The notes: generated from the sequence alone by a model not told the origin. Positions 33,588-42,965 are shown, counted from the stretch's first letter. The stretch: 64,000 nt of DNA from Paraburkholderia caffeinitolerans (GCF_902859945.1 NZ_CADIKL010000025.1:42447-106446); one strand, 5' to 3'. Program-made: numbers and translations.

Positions 33588-34904
33588 ATGTCCTCCGAAG
33601 ACTCCCAAGACCGTCCGGCGCGTCTCGCGCGGCGCGGTTTCCTGAAGGCCGGCGGCGCCGCGATTGCAGCCGGCGCTTCGCTTGGCGCGGGGCTTGCTGT
33701 GCCGGGCCAGGCGCAAGCCGCCGAAGGCAAGCAACACGCCATGGCCGCCGATCCGATACATGCTGTCGAGCCGTTCTACGGCGAGCACCAGGGCGGCATC
33801 GTCACGGCGCAGCAGGCGCACACTTACGTGGCGGCGTTCGACCTTACGACTACGTCGCGCGACGACGTGATCAAGCTGCTGCGCGAGTGGACCGAGTCCG
33901 CTGCGCGCATGACGCAGGGCCATAGCGCGGCGGCACTCGACGGCGCAGGCAACGACAGTCCCGCGCCGGATTCCGGCGACGTCCTCGGTCTCGGGCCGGC
34001 CGGCCTCACGGTGACATTCGGCTTTGGCCCGGGTCTGTTCACCTCGGAAGGCAAGGACCGCTATGGGCTAGCGCACCTGCGGCCCGCCGCGCTCGTCGAC
34101 TTGCCGCGCTTCAATGGCGACCAGCTGATTGCCGAAAAAACCGGCGGCGACCTCTACGTGCAGGCCTGCGCGCACGACGCACAAGTGGCCTTTCACGCGG
34201 TGCGCCAACTCGCGCGCCAGGGCTACGGCAAGCTGCGCATGCGCTGGGGCCAGGCCGGCTTTCTCTCCGGCCCGCGCGGGCAAACGCCGCGCAATCTCAT
34301 GGGCTTCAAGGACGGCACCAACAATCCGCCTACCGGCGACCGGGCGGCGATGAACCAGTTCGTCTGGGCCACCGCCTCCGACGCGCCATGGATGCAGGGC
34401 GGCACCTATACGGTGGTGCGCCGCATTCGCATCACGCTCGAGCACTGGGACCAGATGGAATTGGGCTTCCAGGAGCAGGTGTTTGGCCGCCGCAAATACA
34501 GCGGCGCGCCCATCGGCAAAGACAAGGAATTCGATGCCGTCGACCTGAACGCCCAGGACAAGGACGGCAATGCGCTGATTCCCGACAACTCGCACGTGCG
34601 CCTCTCGAACCGCGCTTCGAACAACGGTGCGCAGATCCTGCGCCGTTCGTACTCGTATAACGACAGCACGAACTTCTACATCGAACGCTGGCCGCCATGG
34701 CGCCAGGAAACCGAATATGACGCGGGTCTCATCTTCATCGCCCACCAGGCCGACCCGCGCACGGGCTTCATTCCGATCAACGAGAAGCTCGCGAAGTTCG
34801 ACATGATGAACCAGTTCACCACCCACGTGGGCAGTGCGATCTTCGCGTGTCCGCCGGGCGCGAAGGCCGGTTCGTTCGTGGGCGCCGAGCTGTTCGACGC
34901 CTGA
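33588..34904 (+). CDS. efeB: EfeB-like Tat-exported DyP-type heme peroxidase
   Basis: A 438-residue peroxidase. The N-terminus carries a Tat signal (LARRGFLKAGGAAIAAG). The DyP signature MGFKDGTNNP contains the distal Asp, and NSHVRLSN carries the probable proximal heme His, followed by the Arg of ILRRSYSYND. The order is as in E. coli EfeB (YcdB), a periplasmic heme peroxidase reported to assist iron uptake or extract iron from heme. The ATG follows the preceding stop by one base, and no EfeU or EfeO gene occurs here; fbpA starts 60 bases downstream. I infer that it supplies Fe(III) to the FbpABC importer. Confidence 0.9.
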   Translation: MSSEDSQDRPARLARRGFLKAGGAAIAAGASLGAGLAVPGQAQAAEGKQHAMAADPIHAVEPFYGEHQGGIVTAQQAHTYVAAFDLTTTSRDDVIKLLREWTESAARMTQGHSAAALDGAGNDSPAPDSGDVLGLGPAGLTVTFGFGPGLFTSEGKDRYGLAHLRPAALVDLPRFNGDQLIAEKTGGDLYVQACAHDAQVAFHAVRQLARQGYGKLRMRWGQAGFLSGPRGQTPRNLMGFKDGTNNPPTGDRAAMNQFVWATASDAPWMQGGTYTVVRRIRITLEHWDQMELGFQEQVFGRRKYSGAPIGKDKEFDAVDLNAQDKDGNALIPDNSHVRLSNRASNNGAQILRRSYSYNDSTNFYIERWPPWRQETEYDAGLIFIAHQADPRTGFIPINEKLAKFDMMNQFTTHVGSAIFACPPGAKAGSFVGAELFDA

Positions 34905-34964
34905 AAAAAGCCCTATTGCAGATTCATTCCGGATTCAATCGACAAGAACGGACCAAGACAGATC

Positions 34965-35972
34965 ATGAACACGACGTTTATCCGTGCACGCGTACTCGCC
35001 ATCGCGCTCGCAAGTGCATTGCCACTCGCCGCGCACGCCGCCTCGATCACGCTCTATAGCGCCCAGCACGAGCAGGTGGTGAACCAGCTCGCCAAGGACT
35101 TCGAGAAGCAGACCGGCATCGACGTGAAGATCCGCAGCGGCGAAGGCCCGGCGCTCGCCGCGCAACTCGTGGCTGAAGGCGAGAAGACGCCCGCCGACGT
35201 CTACTTCACCGAGAACTCCCCCGAGCTGATGCTGCTCGAGGAAAAGGGCTTGCTTGCGCCCGTGCAGAGCGCGACGCTCGCGCAGGTTCCCGCCCGCTAT
35301 AACTCGCCGGCCAGCCAGTGGGTGGGCGTGACCGCGCGCGAGAACGTGCTCGTCTACAACACGACGAAGCTCCAGCCCTCGCAACTGCCGCAGTCGATCT
35401 TCGACCTCGCCAAGCCCGAGTGGAAGGGCAAGGTAGGGATCGCGCCGAGCGACGCCGACTTCCTGCCGCTCGTAGAGGCCGTACGCGCCGCCAAGGGCGA
35501 AGCCGCGACGCTCGCCTGGCTCAAGGGACTGAAGAACAACGCGCAGGTCTTCGACGACGACGAAGGCGTGACGGCAGCGGTCAACCGCGGCGCTGTCGTA
35601 ACCGGCATCATCAACAACTACTATTGGGACCGTCTGCACGCGGAACTCGGCGACAAGCAGACCCGCAGCGCCGTCGCCCAATTCGCCGACGGCGACGTGG
35701 GCGCGCTCGTGAACGTCTCGGGCGCGGCGGCGATGAAGGCCGCACACAACCCGGACGGCGCACAGAAGTTTCTCGCCTATCTCGTGAGCGAGCGAGCGCA
35801 GAAGCTTATTGCGCAAGGCCATATCAGCTTCGAATATCCGCTGCGTCCCGGCGTGGCGGGCGATCCGATCAACAAGCCGTTCGATCAGTTGAAGCCGCCG
35901 GCGCTGACCATCCAGCAGCTCGGCGACGACAGCCAGGCAGGCCGTCTGCTGCGCCAGGCCGGGTTGCTGTAA
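34965..35972 (+). CDS. fbpA: Periplasmic ferric-iron-binding protein (FbpA/FutA type)
   Basis: A 335-residue class of extracytoplasmic iron-binding protein. Signal peptide (1-25): VLAIALASALPLAAHAA. The mature protein starts SITLYSAQHEQVVNQLAKDF with the iron-coordinating His region; the twin tyrosines that bind iron are in GIINNYYWDRLHAELG (about 210). Domain closure motifs DVYFTENSPELMLLEEKG and WVGVTARENVLVYNTTKL are typical. It should deliver Fe(III) to FbpB. It is followed 25 bases downstream by fbpB. Confidence 0.92.
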   Translation: MNTTFIRARVLAIALASALPLAAHAASITLYSAQHEQVVNQLAKDFEKQTGIDVKIRSGEGPALAAQLVAEGEKTPADVYFTENSPELMLLEEKGLLAPVQSATLAQVPARYNSPASQWVGVTARENVLVYNTTKLQPSQLPQSIFDLAKPEWKGKVGIAPSDADFLPLVEAVRAAKGEAATLAWLKGLKNNAQVFDDDEGVTAAVNRGAVVTGIINNYYWDRLHAELGDKQTRSAVAQFADGDVGALVNVSGAAAMKAAHNPDGAQKFLAYLVSERAQKLIAQGHISFEYPLRPGVAGDPINKPFDQLKPPALTIQQLGDDSQAGRLLRQAGLL

Positions 35973-35997
35973 TTCGATATGGATGACTGAATAAATC

Positions 35998-37662
35998 GTG
36001 AGTGAAGCCACTACGCCGGCGCAAATCATGCCACTGCAAAGCACGGACGATGCAACCAGCAAGCCGGTACGCCGGCGGGCGCCGCGCGCGCTTTTTCTGG
36101 CTGCGGCGCTCGGCCCCGTGCTCGTGCTGTTGCCGCTTGCGCTAACGTTCTGGCGCGCGCTCTCATTCGGCTTGGCCGATGCAAGCGAGCTCCTGTTCAG
36201 GCCGCTCGTGGGCGAGTTGCTCGTCAACACGCTGAGCATCACCGTGAGCGCGACGCTCGCCTCGGCGGTGCTCGGCACCGCGCTCGCCTGGTTTGTCGAG
36301 CGCACCGACGTGCCGGGGCGCCGCCTGTGGGCCTTGCTCGCCGCCGCGCCGCTCGCGATGCCGGCGTTCATCACGAGCTATGCGTGGGTCTCGCTGAGCC
36401 TCGATTTGCAGGACTTTCTCGGTGCGCTGGTGGTCATCACGACCGCCTATTTCCCGCTTGTCTACCTGCCCGTGGCCGCGGCGCTGCGCGGGCTCGATCC
36501 CGCGCTCGAAGAATGCGCGCGCGCGCTCGGCTGCAACCGCTGGACCACCTTCGCGCGCGTCGTGCTGCCGCAATTGCGCCCCGCCCTGCTCGGGTCGATG
36601 CTGCTCGTCGCGCTCGGCGTGCTCTCGGAATTCGGGGCGTTCACGCTGCTGCGCTTTCGCACTTTCACCACCGAGATTTACGCGGAATACCGCACAAGCT
36701 TCGATGGCGGCGGCGCATCGCTGCTCGCGTGCGTGCTGATCCTGCTGTGCCTCGTATGCCTCGTGTTCGAATTCCGCGTGCGTGGACGCGCGCGCTACGA
36801 GCGCGTCGATCGCGGCGCGCGCCGCGCCGCCGTGCGCCACACGCTCGGCCGCTGGCGCTGGCCGGTCGCAGCCGGCTTCGCCGCGCTCAACGTGGGCACG
36901 CTGGGCGTGCCGCTCGGCATGATCGTCTATTGGCTCACGCAGCCCGGCGCCGCTGCGATCACGCCCGCCGACGTCTCACCCGAACTGCTGTTTTCGGCCA
37001 CCTTTGCGTCACTGCGGCTCGGGCTCATTGCCGCCGTTTTCACGACCCTGCTCGCTTTGCCGCTCGCGTGGCTGCTCGCACGCTTTCCTGGCCGCGCCGC
37101 CACCTTTCTCGAACGCACCGCATTTATCGCGCAGGGCGTGCCGGGCCTCGTCATCGCACTCGCCATTGTCTCGCTCGCCGTGCGCATGCTCGAGCCGCTC
37201 TACCAGGGCACCACGCTGCTGATCGCGGCCTACGCCATCCTGTTCCTGCCGCTCGCGCTCGTAAGCGTGCGCGCGGCGTTGCTGCAAGCGCAGCAGCGCC
37301 TCGAAGAAACGGCGCGCTCGCTTGGCCTCGGCTGGTTCGCCACGCTGCGCCGCGTCGTGCTGCCGCTCGCGGCGCCCGGGCTTGGCGCGGCGGCGTCGAT
37401 GGTCTTCATCTCGGTCGTGACCGAGCTGAACGCGACGCTGCTGCTCGCGCCCATCGGCACCAAAACGCTCGCCACCCAGGTCTGGTCCGATACTTCGACG
37501 CTCGCGTTCGCGGCCGCCGCGCCCTATGCGGCGCTGCTCACCGCGCTCTCGCTCGCGGCCTCGGGCCTGCTGTTCGCGTTCGCGGGCAAGTCGGCGCTCG
37601 CCGCGCATGCGCCCCTGCCCGCGCCTTCGGACACGCCGGCTGCCGGCTCCGCAACACACTGA
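35998..37662 (+). CDS. fbpB: Ferric-iron ABC transporter permease
   Basis: A 554-residue fused permease with about twelve helices in two halves. Each half holds an EAA-type loop that docks to the ATPase: LEECARALGCNRWTTFARVV and RLEETARSLGLGWFATLRRV. The length is typical for FbpB/HitB. The start is GTG at 35998, 25 bases after fbpA, and the N-terminus is Thr-rich and cytoplasmic. It works with FbpA and FbpC to import Fe(III). Confidence 0.93.
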   Translation: MSEATTPAQIMPLQSTDDATSKPVRRRAPRALFLAAALGPVLVLLPLALTFWRALSFGLADASELLFRPLVGELLVNTLSITVSATLASAVLGTALAWFVERTDVPGRRLWALLAAAPLAMPAFITSYAWVSLSLDLQDFLGALVVITTAYFPLVYLPVAAALRGLDPALEECARALGCNRWTTFARVVLPQLRPALLGSMLLVALGVLSEFGAFTLLRFRTFTTEIYAEYRTSFDGGGASLLACVLILLCLVCLVFEFRVRGRARYERVDRGARRAAVRHTLGRWRWPVAAGFAALNVGTLGVPLGMIVYWLTQPGAAAITPADVSPELLFSATFASLRLGLIAAVFTTLLALPLAWLLARFPGRAATFLERTAFIAQGVPGLVIALAIVSLAVRMLEPLYQGTTLLIAAYAILFLPLALVSVRAALLQAQQRLEETARSLGLGWFATLRRVVLPLAAPGLGAAASMVFISVVTELNATLLLAPIGTKTLATQVWSDTSTLAFAAAAPYAALLTALSLAASGLLFAFAGKSALAAHAPLPAPSDTPAAGSATH

Positions 37663-37680
37663 CCGTCACCCATTGCGCAC

Positions 37681-38730
37681 ATGAGCACACTTCGCATTTC
37701 CGGCGTCTCCAAGTCCTTCGACGGCCATCCCGTGCTGCAAGACGTCCACCTCACGGTGAACTCGGGCTCGCTGGTCGCGCTGCTCGGCCCCTCGGGCAGC
37801 GGCAAGACCACGCTGCTGCGCCTGTTATGCGGCTTCGAGCGCGCCGATGCGGGAACGATCGAAATCGGTGGCGCACGTGTGGCCGGCGAGTCGCTGCATC
37901 TGCCCGCGGAGCAGCGCCGGATCGGCTATGTGCCGCAAGAAGGCGCGCTCTTTCCGCATCTGAGCGTGGCCGGGAACATCGTTTTTGGTCTGCCGCGCAC
38001 GCAACGGCGCGCACAACATCGCATGGCCGAACTGCTGGAGCTCGTCGGTCTGCCGCAGTCCTATGCGAATCGTGCGCCACACCAGCTCTCGGGTGGACAA
38101 CAGCAGCGCGTGGCGCTCGCGCGCGCACTGGCGCCCTCGCCAGGTCTCGTGATGCTCGACGAGCCGTTCTCGTCGCTCGACGCCGCGCTGCGCTTGGAAA
38201 CGCGCGAGGCCGTGGCGCGCGCACTCGCGGCGGCCGGCGCAACCGCCGTGCTGGTGACGCACGACCAGGCCGAAGCGCTCTCGCTCGGCCATGAAGTGGC
38301 CGTGCTGTGGCGCGGACGTCTCGTGCAGCAAGCGCCGCCGCAAACGCTCTATCGCCGCCCCGTCACACGCGAGCTTGCCGCGTTCGTGGGCGAAGCGGTG
38401 CTCCTGCCAGGCCGTGTCGCCGGAGGAGCGGCGCATTGCGCGCTCGGCGCACTGCCGCTGGCCGACGGCATTCGGCATGAAAGCGGCGACGTCGACGTGA
38501 TGCTGCGCCCCGAGCAGATCGACGTGCTCCCCCCGGCCGCGGCCGGCGACGGCACGCTCGATGCACTCGTGCGCGAAGTGACTTTCCAGGGACAAGACGC
38601 GGCGCTCACGCTGGAGCTTGCCGGCATGCCGACGACACTGCGCGCCCGCGTGCCGGGCTATCGCACGCCACGCCCCGGCGAACGCGTGCGCATCGCCGTG
38701 GGCGGCGAAGTCAGCGTCTATCCCCGATAA
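37681..38730 (+). CDS. fbpC: Ferric-iron ABC transporter ATP-binding protein
   Basis: A 349-residue ATPase with Walker A GPSGSGKTTLL (about 40), signature LSGGQQQRVALARALA, Walker B LVMLDEPFSSLD and H-loop VLVTHDQAEAL. The C-terminal third (from 240) is a TOBE-type regulatory domain (MLRPEQIDVLPP). It follows fbpB by 18 bases and ends the operon; its last 20 bases overlap the convergent LysR gene's coding end. Confidence 0.93.
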   Translation: MSTLRISGVSKSFDGHPVLQDVHLTVNSGSLVALLGPSGSGKTTLLRLLCGFERADAGTIEIGGARVAGESLHLPAEQRRIGYVPQEGALFPHLSVAGNIVFGLPRTQRRAQHRMAELLELVGLPQSYANRAPHQLSGGQQQRVALARALAPSPGLVMLDEPFSSLDAALRLETREAVARALAAAGATAVLVTHDQAEALSLGHEVAVLWRGRLVQQAPPQTLYRRPVTRELAAFVGEAVLLPGRVAGGAAHCALGALPLADGIRHESGDVDVMLRPEQIDVLPPAAAGDGTLDALVREVTFQGQDAALTLELAGMPTTLRARVPGYRTPRPGERVRIAVGGEVSVYPR

Positions 38731-39607
38731 CGGCGCCCGATGCAGGCGGACGCCGCACCGAAAGATCCTGAACCATCTGCTCTACGAAATAATCGCACGT
38801 AGGCCGATTCGATTTCACGCTGCGCGCAACGACAATGTCGAGCGGCTCGATCCTGGGCAGCCCCTGCGCCTCGCCGAGGATCTCGAAGCGCGGCGGCACG
38901 CTGCAGCGCGTGAGCGCCACCACCGCGATGCCCGCCTCCACCGTCGCCATCAGCCCCATCAGGCTCGCGCTGCTATAGGCCGCGCGATAGCGAATGTGCG
39001 CCGCATCGAGCGCCGCCACCGTATGCGCGCGCGCCACGCTGCCGTGCTCATATAGGCCCACCGGCAGCGGCGACATCGCGAGCGGCGCGGGATCGTCGGC
39101 CAAGCCCACCCACACCATGTCCTCGCTGCGCACGAATTCGCCGCGCAGCTTTTTATCGCGCGTGACGAAGGCGATGTCGATCTTGTTGTCCGCCAGCATC
39201 GGCCCGAGCGCGACGCTCTGCGCGCACACGATCTCGATCTCCACATGCGGATAGAGCGTCGAAAAGCGCTTGAGCACTGGCGAGAGCAGCGCGGCCATGT
39301 AGTCGTCGGGCGCGCCCAGCACCACGCGCCCCGTCACCTCGGGCCGCACCAGCGCCGACCATGCCTCCTCCTGCAGATCGAGCGCGCGCCGCGCATATTC
39401 GAGCAGCGTATTGCCTGGCCGCGTGAGCGCGAGATTGCGCGTGTCGCGCGTGAACAGCGTAGTGCCGAGCATCTGCTCCAGCCTCTTGATCTGCATGCTC
39501 ACGGCCGCCTGCGAGCGATGCACGGACACGGCGGCCTTCGTGAAGCTGCCCGCATCCGCGACGGCCGCGAAGGTGCGCAGCAGGTCGAGATCGAACTCGG
39601 GATTCAT
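38711..39607 (-). CDS. LysR-family transcriptional regulator
   Basis: A 298-residue LysR protein. The wHTH (residues 5-65) reads DLDLLRTFAAVADAGSFTKA, then AAVSMQIKRLEQMLGTTLF with ARRALDL after it. The C-terminal domain has two lobes (VVLGAPDDYMAALLSPVLKR, AHIRYRAAYSSASLMGLMAT). It resembles the LysR group that controls local transporters. The divergent neighbour is an EamA exporter gene 112 bases away, the likely target. Its 3' end overlaps fbpC by 20 bases. Confidence 0.9.
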   Translation of the reverse strand: MNPEFDLDLLRTFAAVADAGSFTKAAVSVHRSQAAVSMQIKRLEQMLGTTLFTRDTRNLALTRPGNTLLEYARRALDLQEEAWSALVRPEVTGRVVLGAPDDYMAALLSPVLKRFSTLYPHVEIEIVCAQSVALGPMLADNKIDIAFVTRDKKLRGEFVRSEDMVWVGLADDPAPLAMSPLPVGLYEHGSVARAHTVAALDAAHIRYRAAYSSASLMGLMATVEAGIAVVALTRCSVPPRFEILGEAQGLPRIEPLDIVVARSVKSNRPTCDYFVEQMVQDLSVRRPPASGAVIGDRR

Positions 39608-39628
39608 GATTCATAAGCCCCGTTGATG

Positions 39629-39647
39629 GAATTCTTCAATTTAATTC
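39629..39647. promoter_or_regulatory. Inverted repeat, candidate LysR-binding site
   Basis: GAATT (39629-39633) and AATTC (39643-39647) are separated by 9 bases within an AT-rich part of the 112-base divergent region between the LysR and EamA genes. The spacing is close to the T-N11-A type of LysR boxes. Function is inferred from position. Confidence 0.4.
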
Positions 39648-39719
39648 GTTTGCCGACACCCCGCAACTGGCGAATACTGTCCCGGTTTTCAACCGGCTTT
39701 CCATTTACCGATTCCGGCC

Positions 39720-40658
39720 ATGCAATCCGAACTCCACTCTGGCCGCCGCCAAGGCGTCGTCATGCTCGCGGGCGGCGGGCTCCTGATGGGCACGATCGGC
39801 GTCTTCGTCGAAGAAGCGCGCCTTGGCGCGCTCACGCTCGTGTTCTTCCGCTGCTTCTTCGGCATGCTCGCGCTGGCCGGGTATTGCGCGTGGAAGGGCT
39901 GGCTCACTCGCGAGCAACTCAAGCGCCAGTTCACGCGCCGCACGTTCGCGCTCGCGTTCATCTCGGGCGTGCTGATGGTCACGCAGTGGGTGGGCTTCTT
40001 CGATTCGATTCACCGCACGAGCATCGCGGTCGCGACGGTGGTGTTTCATGTGCAGCCGTTCTGGGTCGTGCTGATGGGCGCGGCGCTCTTTCACGAGCGG
40101 TTGGGCGCGGACCGGCTCGGCTGGATCGCGATTGCGTTCGCGGGGCTCGTGCTCGCCTCGGGCGTGCTCGCGGAAAGCCATGTCGCCGACCATCCGCGCT
40201 ATCTGATCGGCCTCGCCGAAGCGCTGGGCGGCTCCGTGCTCTACGCGAGCGTCACGCTGATCGCGAAGAGCCTGCGCGACTTCCGCCCGCATCTGCTCAC
40301 GCTGATCCAATGCGCGGTGGGAACGATCTGCCTGCCGCTGATCGCGCCCTTCGTCGCACCGCTCCAGTTCGCGCATATCGCGCCCGCGCAATGGGGCTGG
40401 CTCGTCGGCATGGGCGTGCTGCACACGGGGCTGTCCTATGTGCTGATCTACGGCGCGCTGCCCAAGCTCACCACGCCCGTGATCGCGGTGCTACTGTTTG
40501 TCTATCCGCTCACGGCCATTGCCGTCGATGCCATCGTCTATGGCCGCGCGCTAAGCGCGCCGCAGCTCGCGGGCATGGTGCTGATCGTGCTGGCGAGCCT
40601 CGGCGTGAATCTCGGCTGGCGCCTCGTGCCGCCGGGGCTCGTGCTCAGGCGGCGCTGA
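39720..40658 (+). CDS. EamA/DMT-family transporter
   Basis: A 312-residue protein with ten helices. It starts GVVMLAGGGLLMGTIGVFVEE and continues ALTLVFFRCFFGMLALAGY; the second EamA repeat has LVGMGVLHTGLSYVLIYGAL followed by FVYPLTAIAVDAIVYGRAL. Members export metabolites of unknown identity. It is divergent from the LysR gene at 38711-39607, which is likely its regulator, and convergent with the MFS gene 39 bases downstream. Confidence 0.9.
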   Translation: MQSELHSGRRQGVVMLAGGGLLMGTIGVFVEEARLGALTLVFFRCFFGMLALAGYCAWKGWLTREQLKRQFTRRTFALAFISGVLMVTQWVGFFDSIHRTSIAVATVVFHVQPFWVVLMGAALFHERLGADRLGWIAIAFAGLVLASGVLAESHVADHPRYLIGLAEALGGSVLYASVTLIAKSLRDFRPHLLTLIQCAVGTICLPLIAPFVAPLQFAHIAPAQWGWLVGMGVLHTGLSYVLIYGALPKLTTPVIAVLLFVYPLTAIAVDAIVYGRALSAPQLAGMVLIVLASLGVNLGWRLVPPGLVLRRR

Positions 40659-40697
40659 AGCGCGCCGCCCTTGCTGATATAGCGAACGCTGCCCGCC

Positions 40698-41996
40698 TTA
40701 CGAGGGCAGCGTCTCGCCCTTCGTCTCCGGTGCGAACGGAATGATGAGCAGCCCGAGCACGAACGCGAGCGCCGTAAGCGCGACCGGCACGCCCAGCGTG
40801 TGCATACGCAGCACCGCCGCGCCCAGCAGAAAGTTCACGCCCGCCCCCACGAAACGCCCGAACGACGTGCAGAATGCAAACGCCGTGGCGCGCACGCGCG
40901 TTTCGAACTGCTCGGGCAGCCACAGGCTGAACAGCGCGAAGTTGCCGCCGAAAAAGCCCAGCACGAACAGCAGCGCGATAAACGGCACGAGTCCGTTCTG
41001 CAAATAGAACGCCCAGCCGAAGCTCAAGGCAATCGTGACCGCCATGCCCGCGAAATACACCGCGAGCGTCCACTTGCGCCCGATGCGCTCGGCCATCGGC
41101 GGCAGCGCGAGGCAGCCGAGAATCGTGCCGATGGAGAGAATGCCGGTGGCGATGGAAGCCGTGCGGATGGCCTCGGCCTTGGTCGCGCCCGCGCGCGTCG
41201 CGAGCTGGATCACGGCGGAAGGCTCGTACACGGCACCAGCCCACAAGCCGATGATCGCGATGGTCAGCAGCGCGCAAGCCACCACGGTGCGCATGCGATA
41301 AGCACTGCCGAAGATCTCGCGAAGCGGGTGGCCGCGATGCACATGGCTGGCTTCGGAGCGCTTCCATGTCTGCGGCTCTTCCACGCGCGTGAGCACGAGA
41401 ATGGCGACCACCACGGGAATCGCGCCGGTGAGGAACATCGCGCGCCAGCCGAAGTGCACGCCCACCGTGTAATTAAGCGCGGCAGCAATAAAGAAGCCCG
41501 CGTAATAGCCGGTCTGCAAGTAACCCGCGCCCATCTTGCGGCGATCCTCGGGCCACGACTCGGCCACATAAGTGCCCGCGAGCGCCCATTCGCCGCCGAT
41601 GCCCACGCCCGCGAGAAAGCGGTAAATGCCGAGCGCCCAGACGCTCTGCGCGGTGGCCGAGAGACCCGTGAAGATCGCGAACATGAAAATCGTGCCGGCC
41701 AGCACGCGCGTGCGGCCGAAACGGTCCGCCATCGGCCCCCAGATGAACGAGAGGCCCCACCCCACCAGAAACAGCGCGAACAGGATCGAGCCCGCGAGGC
41801 CGATGTTCGCGGGCGTCGCCGCATAACCCGAACGCGGCAGCAACTCGGTGAGCGCCGGCGTGAGCACGAGTGCGTAGATGAACGAGTCCATGCCGTCGAG
41901 CGTCCAGCCGGCCCAGGCGCCCCAGAAACCCACGATCTGCGAGCGGTTGAGGGGCGTTTTCCGGGCGCGCTGCGCGGCCCCGGTTATCGAGTTCAT
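40698..41996 (-). CDS. MFS transporter, AAHS/sialate-like
   Basis: A 432-residue, 12-helix MFS carrier. Conserved parts include WAGWTLDGMDSFIYALVLTP in TM1 with the Asp of the aromatic acid/H+ symporter group, FIWGPMADRFGRTRVLAG (motif A), RFLAGVGIGGEWALAGTYVA in TM4 and the loop before LTIAIIGLWAGAVYEP. It is divergent from the GntR gene that begins the malonate decarboxylase operon (132 bases between them), so it may be the malonate or related organic acid importer. MdcLM-type malonate carriers are absent here. The substrate assignment is inference from context. Confidence 0.85.
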   Translation of the reverse strand: MNSITGAAQRARKTPLNRSQIVGFWGAWAGWTLDGMDSFIYALVLTPALTELLPRSGYAATPANIGLAGSILFALFLVGWGLSFIWGPMADRFGRTRVLAGTIFMFAIFTGLSATAQSVWALGIYRFLAGVGIGGEWALAGTYVAESWPEDRRKMGAGYLQTGYYAGFFIAAALNYTVGVHFGWRAMFLTGAIPVVVAILVLTRVEEPQTWKRSEASHVHRGHPLREIFGSAYRMRTVVACALLTIAIIGLWAGAVYEPSAVIQLATRAGATKAEAIRTASIATGILSIGTILGCLALPPMAERIGRKWTLAVYFAGMAVTIALSFGWAFYLQNGLVPFIALLFVLGFFGGNFALFSLWLPEQFETRVRATAFAFCTSFGRFVGAGVNFLLGAAVLRMHTLGVPVALTALAFVLGLLIIPFAPETKGETLPS

Positions 41997-42107
41997 AGGC
42001 GTCTCTCTCCATTAGTTTTCTGCACGCGCCGCACTACCATGACGCATTGGCTAGCGACCCGCTTGGGGCGCGGGTTTCGGGTTTCCGAGACTTTCAAGGT
42101 CGTCGTT

Positions 42108-42118
42108 TTATATATAAT
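42108..42118 (+). promoter_or_regulatory. Palindrome and -10-like element before the GntR/mdc operon
   Basis: TTATATATAA (42108-42117) is a perfect 10-base palindrome that overlaps a TATAAT hexamer (42113-42118), 10 bases upstream of the GntR gene's start. A GntR dimer binding here would block the operon's promoter. No clear -35 hexamer is seen at 17 bases. Confidence 0.4.
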
Positions 42119-42128
42119 ATTTGATCTT

Positions 42129-42965
42129 ATGAGCCACGCAACGGATGGTTTTCCCCTGGAAGGCAGCGCCGATGCCGCCCCACAGCCCGCCCCGCAAGGA
42201 TTGCCGGGCCTGCCGGGCGCAGCGGCGCCGCGCACCAGCACCTCGCGCATGATCGCGGATGCCTTGCGCACCGCCATCGTCGAAGGCACGCTCGCGCCCG
42301 ACGCGCCGCTGCGCCAGGACGCGATCGCGCGCCATTTCTCGGTGAGCGCGATTCCCGTGCGCGAAGCGCTGCGCCAGCTCGCGAGCGAAGGCTGGGCAAG
42401 AATCGAGGTCAACAAGGGCGCGTGCGTCGCCTCGCTCTCGCGCGACGAAGCGCGCGAGATCTACGAGATCCGCTCGGCGCTGGAGAGCCTCGCGCTCGGG
42501 CTCGCGATTGAGCATCACACCGAGGCCACGCTGCGCGAAGTGCGCGCGCTGGCCGCCGCGGCCTCACGTGAGCGCGATCCGTCGCTCTATGTGGCGCGCA
42601 ACGAGGCCTTCCATATGAGCCTCTACGCGCCCGCCGGCCGCCCTCAACTGATGGAAATGCTCGCCACCCTGCATCGCCGTGGCGAACGCTATTTGCGCCT
42701 GAAATTCGGCTTTCCCGCCTACAAAGGCGAATCGGATGCCGAGCACACCGAGATCCTCGACGCCGTGCAGCGCCGCGACATCCCCGCCGCGCAGGCGCTG
42801 GTGGCCGCGCATCTGCTCGGCACCGGCGAATTGATCTACCGTTTCCTGACCGAGCGCGCAGCGGCGCAGCCCGCCGCCAAAAAAAGGCGCGCCGGCGCGG
42901 CTTCTTCCGCCTCTCCCGCAACACCCCGCTCACGGAGCCGAACTCCCGATGAAGCCTCAAGCTGA
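42129..42965 (+). CDS. GntR-family (FadR/FCD subfamily) regulator, likely MdcY-type
   Basis: A 278-residue regulator. After a Pro/Ala-rich N-terminal tail of about 35 residues, the wHTH (about 40-105) shows ISV-type segment DAIARHFSVSAIPVREALRQ. The FCD ligand-binding domain (110-255) has EAREIYEIRSALESLALGLA with metal-binding His and Glu residues in RNEAFHMSLY and DAEHTEILDAV. The C-terminal 25 residues are basic. The last 17 bases overlap mdcA, so the regulator and enzyme genes form one operon. GntR protein MdcY represses malonate genes in Acinetobacter; malonate or malonyl-CoA sensing is likely here. Confidence 0.85.
   Translation: MSHATDGFPLEGSADAAPQPAPQGLPGLPGAAAPRTSTSRMIADALRTAIVEGTLAPDAPLRQDAIARHFSVSAIPVREALRQLASEGWARIEVNKGACVASLSRDEAREIYEIRSALESLALGLAIEHHTEATLREVRALAAAASRERDPSLYVARNEAFHMSLYAPAGRPQLMEMLATLHRRGERYLRLKFGFPAYKGESDAEHTEILDAVQRRDIPAAQALVAAHLLGTGELIYRFLTERAAAQPAAKKRRAGAASSASPATPRSRSRTPDEASS

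Noticed and set aside
40800..42128. Long open frame upstream of the GntR gene on the + strand
   Set aside because: It is antisense to the MFS gene, which has clear membrane motifs; the extension has shadow-like Arg/Ala/His composition.
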